Source: Ferruginibacter sp.
Lineage (GTDB): Bacteria; Bacteroidota; Bacteroidia; Chitinophagales; Chitinophagaceae
Direction: 5' to 3'
Length of the DNA stretch: 10,111 nt
NCBI GenBank assembly: GCA_018882645.1
Contig: VERM01000030.1
Location: forward strand, 1 to 10,111
Below the pieces are notes generated by a model, which saw only the letters and a list, made by a program, of their open reading frames with translations, ran no database searches and was not told the origin of the DNA. Positions 7,750-10,111 of this stretch are shown here, one piece after another (positions within the stretch are counted from its first letter, which is position 1; each line of letters opens with the position of its first letter). Made by a program: the position numbers and the translations under genes.

Positions 7750-8607
7750 ATGAAATCTAAGTGTAACCCCCTGCTTTATATTACATCTGTTACATTTATT
7801 TGCATTTGCTTAAGTTGTGGAAACAATCCCGTGAATGAACGAGTATCTGAGAAAAAGGAAACCAAGAAAGAATCTGTTGAGACAGACATTTCCCAAAATG
7901 CCCCTGCTTATGTTTTAAAACCAAATGGAGACACTTCTCTGAATATTTATCTGACATTTGATGATGGACCATTTAAAACCACTTCCGACCTTAGCAAACT
8001 GCTTACTGAAAAAAACATAAAGACAAGTTTTTTCATCATCGGTTCGCAAGTTGATCGCTCATCCTATTACGACAGTGTATTTCACAGTGTTGCAGAAAAT
8101 CCTCTTTTCAAAATTTTTAACCACTCCTATACTCATGCCATAACAGGAGGAAAGTATACCAAATACTATCAAAATCCTGAAAGTGTATGGAACGACATTC
8201 AAAAAAATAAAACGCACCTGCCTCCCAATAGCTACATTACAAGATTACCGGGAACAAGTACCTGGAGAATTAAAGATTTTAAAGTCGGTAGCGATAAAGT
8301 CTCTAAAAAAATGATGCGATATCTTGATTCAGTTCAATCGAATGAACATCTTATAGGATGGAATTACTCATGGAAACCCTGGCATTCAAAAGATTCAATG
8401 ACGGTCAAAGAAATGATAACTGAAGTAATGAATAAAAGAAATTCACGCTATGCGCCATTTAAAAACAATACCGTTATACTGCTTCATGACTATCTTTTCC
8501 CAAATAAAACATCATTAGACAATCTCTCGCTATTTATTGATGAATTACAACTGAAATATGGATGTACTTTCAGATGGATCAGCGAATATCCGGGGGTGTT
8601 GAATTGA
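7750..8607 (+). CDS. Polysaccharide deacetylase (CE4 / NodB-homology) lipoprotein
   Basis: A metal-dependent deacetylase of carbohydrate esterase family 4, 285 residues. CE4 enzymes remove N- or O-acetyl groups from chitin-like polymers, peptidoglycan or exopolysaccharides. The N-terminus is a hydrophobic signal ending CLSC, with Cys23 the likely lipid anchor; the -3 Cys makes the lipobox slightly atypical. A Lys/Glu-rich tether (about 30-48) follows. Motifs: TFDDGP (catalytic base Asp71 and metal ligand Asp72), NHSYTH (metal ligands His125 and His129), RLPG (Arg165) and ILLHD (His246 and Asp247). The DxxDW-type motif 4 is replaced by a Trp-rich GWNYSWKPW, a divergent feature. ATG 7750 is preferred to GTG 7732 because it starts directly at the signal peptide; the GTG would add six residues. 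It should sit in the periplasm or on the outer membrane. It is downstream of the glycosidases but has a 121-bp gap, so operon membership is uncertain. Its substrate cannot be read from sequence. Confidence 0.9.
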   Translation: MKSKCNPLLYITSVTFICICLSCGNNPVNERVSEKKETKKESVETDISQNAPAYVLKPNGDTSLNIYLTFDDGPFKTTSDLSKLLTEKNIKTSFFIIGSQVDRSSYYDSVFHSVAENPLFKIFNHSYTHAITGGKYTKYYQNPESVWNDIQKNKTHLPPNSYITRLPGTSTWRIKDFKVGSDKVSKKMMRYLDSVQSNEHLIGWNYSWKPWHSKDSMTVKEMITEVMNKRNSRYAPFKNNTVILLHDYLFPNKTSLDNLSLFIDELQLKYGCTFRWISEYPGVLN

Positions 8608-8616
8608 TGGGAATGG

Positions 8617-9768
8617 TTAAACTTTTATGTATATTTTTTTCCGGTACAATACATACCCAATTGTCCAGAACAGCATTAAGAAAAGTAAAGAATAAAGAAA
8701 AGATCCGAATTGAGGATTTTCAGAAATCCCCCTTAAGACATATTTATACATCCATCCCTGAGGCGAGAGAAAAATCTTTTCCCCTTTATCATTTACCCCC
8801 GCATCAATTCGAATGATATTTAGAACCCTTGGCAGTAAACCGCTAATGACAAAAATGAAAAGCGCATTTTTTCCAAACACATCAAAAAATGTAGTAGCTG
8901 CACCTTTTAGATTTTTTAATTCAATCAGAAAAATCAAAATACAAATGACAACCACCGCAATGCCGGTAGTATATATCACATAGCTGCTTGACCAGATATT
9001 TTTTATCAAAGGAAAAAATAAAGCCCATATAGCCCCTGCTGCTATAAGCAGCATTCCGATAAAATTAAGACGTGTAATCATTGCATAATTTTTTCCTTTG
9101 GAGATGATAATCCTTCCTGCGATATAACCAAATATTACCTGAGTTATTGCCGGAAGAGTGCTTACTAGACCTTCGGGATCAAAAGGAATTTTATTCCCTT
9201 TGTAAATATGATCCAAACCTACGAGCTGGATATCTATATTGGTACCGAAGAAGCCTTCTAATGAGTATGGCGCACTCCCTTCTCCCAGACTGTAACACAT
9301 CAACCAATACAGAGCCAGCAAAAAAAGTGAAATAAGCAATAATTTAATTCCATCAAAAAAGTAAATCAAGAGTGAGGCAAAAAAATAGCAAATAGCGATA
9401 CGTTGAAGCACTCCAAATATTCTTACATTTTGCCAGGCTTTAAAGATCAACTGATCATGTTCCCATTTGACGAATGGGCTCCAGTTGAGCAATAGGCCAA
9501 TGATAAAAATAATGATTGCTCGTTTAAAGATTTTAACAAAAAAAACAGTTCTGCTTTTTTCTTTTAATGAAGGCAGAGCGAAAGCCATCGCATTTCCTAC
9601 AGCGAACAGAAAAAAAGGGAATACCAGATCGGCAAAAGTACATCCCTCCCAATGAGCATGCGCTAGCGGAGAGTACATCTCGGTAAATGAACCAGGATTG
9701 TTAACAAGAATCATCAATGCTACTGTAGCACCTCTGAACACATCAAGGGAAAGATACCTATTTTTCAC
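8617..9768 (-). CDS. Polytopic membrane acyltransferase, DUF5009 / NagX / HGSNAT-like
   Basis: An integral membrane protein of 383 residues related to COG4299/NagX and to the catalytic domain of heparan-alpha-glucosaminide N-acetyltransferase. HGSNAT moves acetyl groups from cytosolic acetyl-CoA across the membrane onto glucosamine; the bacterial homologues are largely uncharacterised and some lie in N-acetylglucosamine gene clusters. Evidence: the family signature RYLSLDVFRGATVALMILVNNPG at the N-terminus; AHAHWEGCTFADLVFPFFLF (about 36-55), in which His37 aligns with the HGSNAT active-site His; and about ten hydrophobic segments spread to the C-terminus, which ends in a short basic tail. 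The start is GTG (bases 9768-9766): an in-frame TAA lies two codons upstream and the next Met is inside the signature, so no other start fits. The 3' end converges on the deacetylase gene with only 9 bp between stops. Upstream, the leucine-rich-repeat gene ends 40 bp away on the same strand, so co-transcription is possible. Specific substrate unknown. Confidence 0.9.
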   Translation of the reverse strand: MKNRYLSLDVFRGATVALMILVNNPGSFTEMYSPLAHAHWEGCTFADLVFPFFLFAVGNAMAFALPSLKEKSRTVFFVKIFKRAIIIFIIGLLLNWSPFVKWEHDQLIFKAWQNVRIFGVLQRIAICYFFASLLIYFFDGIKLLLISLFLLALYWLMCYSLGEGSAPYSLEGFFGTNIDIQLVGLDHIYKGNKIPFDPEGLVSTLPAITQVIFGYIAGRIIISKGKNYAMITRLNFIGMLLIAAGAIWALFFPLIKNIWSSSYVIYTTGIAVVVICILIFLIELKNLKGAATTFFDVFGKNALFIFVISGLLPRVLNIIRIDAGVNDKGEKIFLSPQGWMYKYVLRGISENPQFGSFLYSLLFLMLFWTIGYVLYRKKIYIKV

Positions 9769-9808
9769 AATTTAATTCGGTAGATTCAATCTTTTAATAA
9801 TAAAAATA

Positions 9809-10111
9809 TTACTCTTTTATATTAAAGTAAAAATTACATTTGGGAAGAAGACTTGCTACATGCTCTTTCTGTATTTGCGTCATCTTATTATCAGTCAATT
9901 CGATATACTTCAATGTTGAAAGATTTCTGATCTCTTCCGGCAATCCCGTTAATCGGTTGAAATTCAATTTTAAACAGGCCAGTTTTTTAGCCCCCCCTAT
10001 ATCCTTAGGAACATTGTCTATTTGATTTTTATTCATATGCAAATGATCCAGACTATTCATTTGAAAGACGACTGATGGGACTGAAGTGAATTGATTGTAA
10101 TCTAAATTCAA
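9809..10111 (-). CDS. Leucine-rich-repeat protein, C-terminal part (5' partial)
   Basis: The frame is open to the right edge, so at least the N-terminus is missing; 101 codons are visible including the stop (TAA, 9811-9809). The edge codon TTG is the conserved Leu of a repeat, not a start. Three 23-residue repeats can be laid end to end, beginning LNLDYNQFTSVP, LHMNKNQIDNVP and LKLNFNRLTGLP, followed by a last, degenerate repeat IELTDNKMTQIQ and a C-terminal cap ending in NFYFNIKE. The pattern LxLxxNxLxxLPxxIxxLxxLxx is that of the bacterial/Ras-suppressor-type LRR class, which forms protein-binding solenoids. No catalytic domain is visible in this part. Role unknown. It lies 40 bp upstream of the membrane acyltransferase with no terminator between, so they may share a transcript. 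Confidence 0.85.
   Translation of the reverse strand: MNLDYNQFTSVPSVVFQMNSLDHLHMNKNQIDNVPKDIGGAKKLACLKLNFNRLTGLPEEIRNLSTLKYIELTDNKMTQIQKEHVASLLPKCNFYFNIKE

Noticed and set aside
8562..8816. 84-codon plus-strand open frame spanning the convergent gene ends
   Set aside because: It overlaps the ends of two well-supported genes, resembles no protein family, and is mostly antisense to the acyltransferase.
1..10111. CRISPR array, tRNA/rRNA, insertion sequence, phage or toxin-antitoxin module
   Set aside because: No regularly spaced repeats, cloverleaf-like sequences, transposase motifs or terminal inverted repeats were seen, and all sizeable open space is filled by the genes listed.

Overview
The window looks like a chromosomal segment from a Bacteroidota bacterium, probably a Chitinophagales/Sphingobacteriales relative. 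The DNA is AT-rich, starts lack clear Shine-Dalgarno sequences, and the genes encode Bacteroidota-style lipoproteins, a secreted GH31 enzyme, a DUF5009/NagX-like acyltransferase and a 2-oxo-acid dehydrogenase E2. The taxon is inferred from protein style, not from a marker gene. No gap without a gene exceeds 300 bases; the largest is 1214-1455.

Layout. (1) 2-1213, plus strand: the 3' part of an E2 acyltransferase gene, followed by a good intrinsic terminator (1263-1290). (2) 1456-2289: a two-domain lipoprotein ending in a META (HslJ-like) domain. (3) 2484-4925: a secreted GH31 alpha-glucosidase/transglucosylase gene interrupted by one in-frame TAA at codon 381, with the same frame intact on both sides. 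(4) 4947-7628: a secreted multidomain glycosidase with an (alpha/alpha)6-type core and a C-terminal CBM6/35-like module, 21 bp after the GH31 gene and probably co-transcribed with it. (5) 7750-8607: a lipoprotein polysaccharide deacetylase (CE4). (6) 8617-9768, minus strand and convergent with the deacetylase: a polytopic membrane acyltransferase of the DUF5009/NagX/HGSNAT type. (7) 9809-10111, minus strand: the C-terminal end of a leucine-rich-repeat protein, 40 bp upstream of the acyltransferase and possibly in the same operon.

How the genes may work together. The central part (2484-8607) is a small set of exported carbohydrate-active proteins: two secreted glycosidases and an envelope-anchored deacetylase. 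There is no SusC/SusD pair, sensor or transporter in view, so this is not a canonical polysaccharide utilisation locus within the window. The E2 gene is central metabolism and unrelated. The most notable observation is the nonsense codon in the otherwise well-preserved GH31 gene. I found no CRISPR array, mobile element, tRNA, rRNA, phage gene or recognisable defence system, and no convincing undescribed system.
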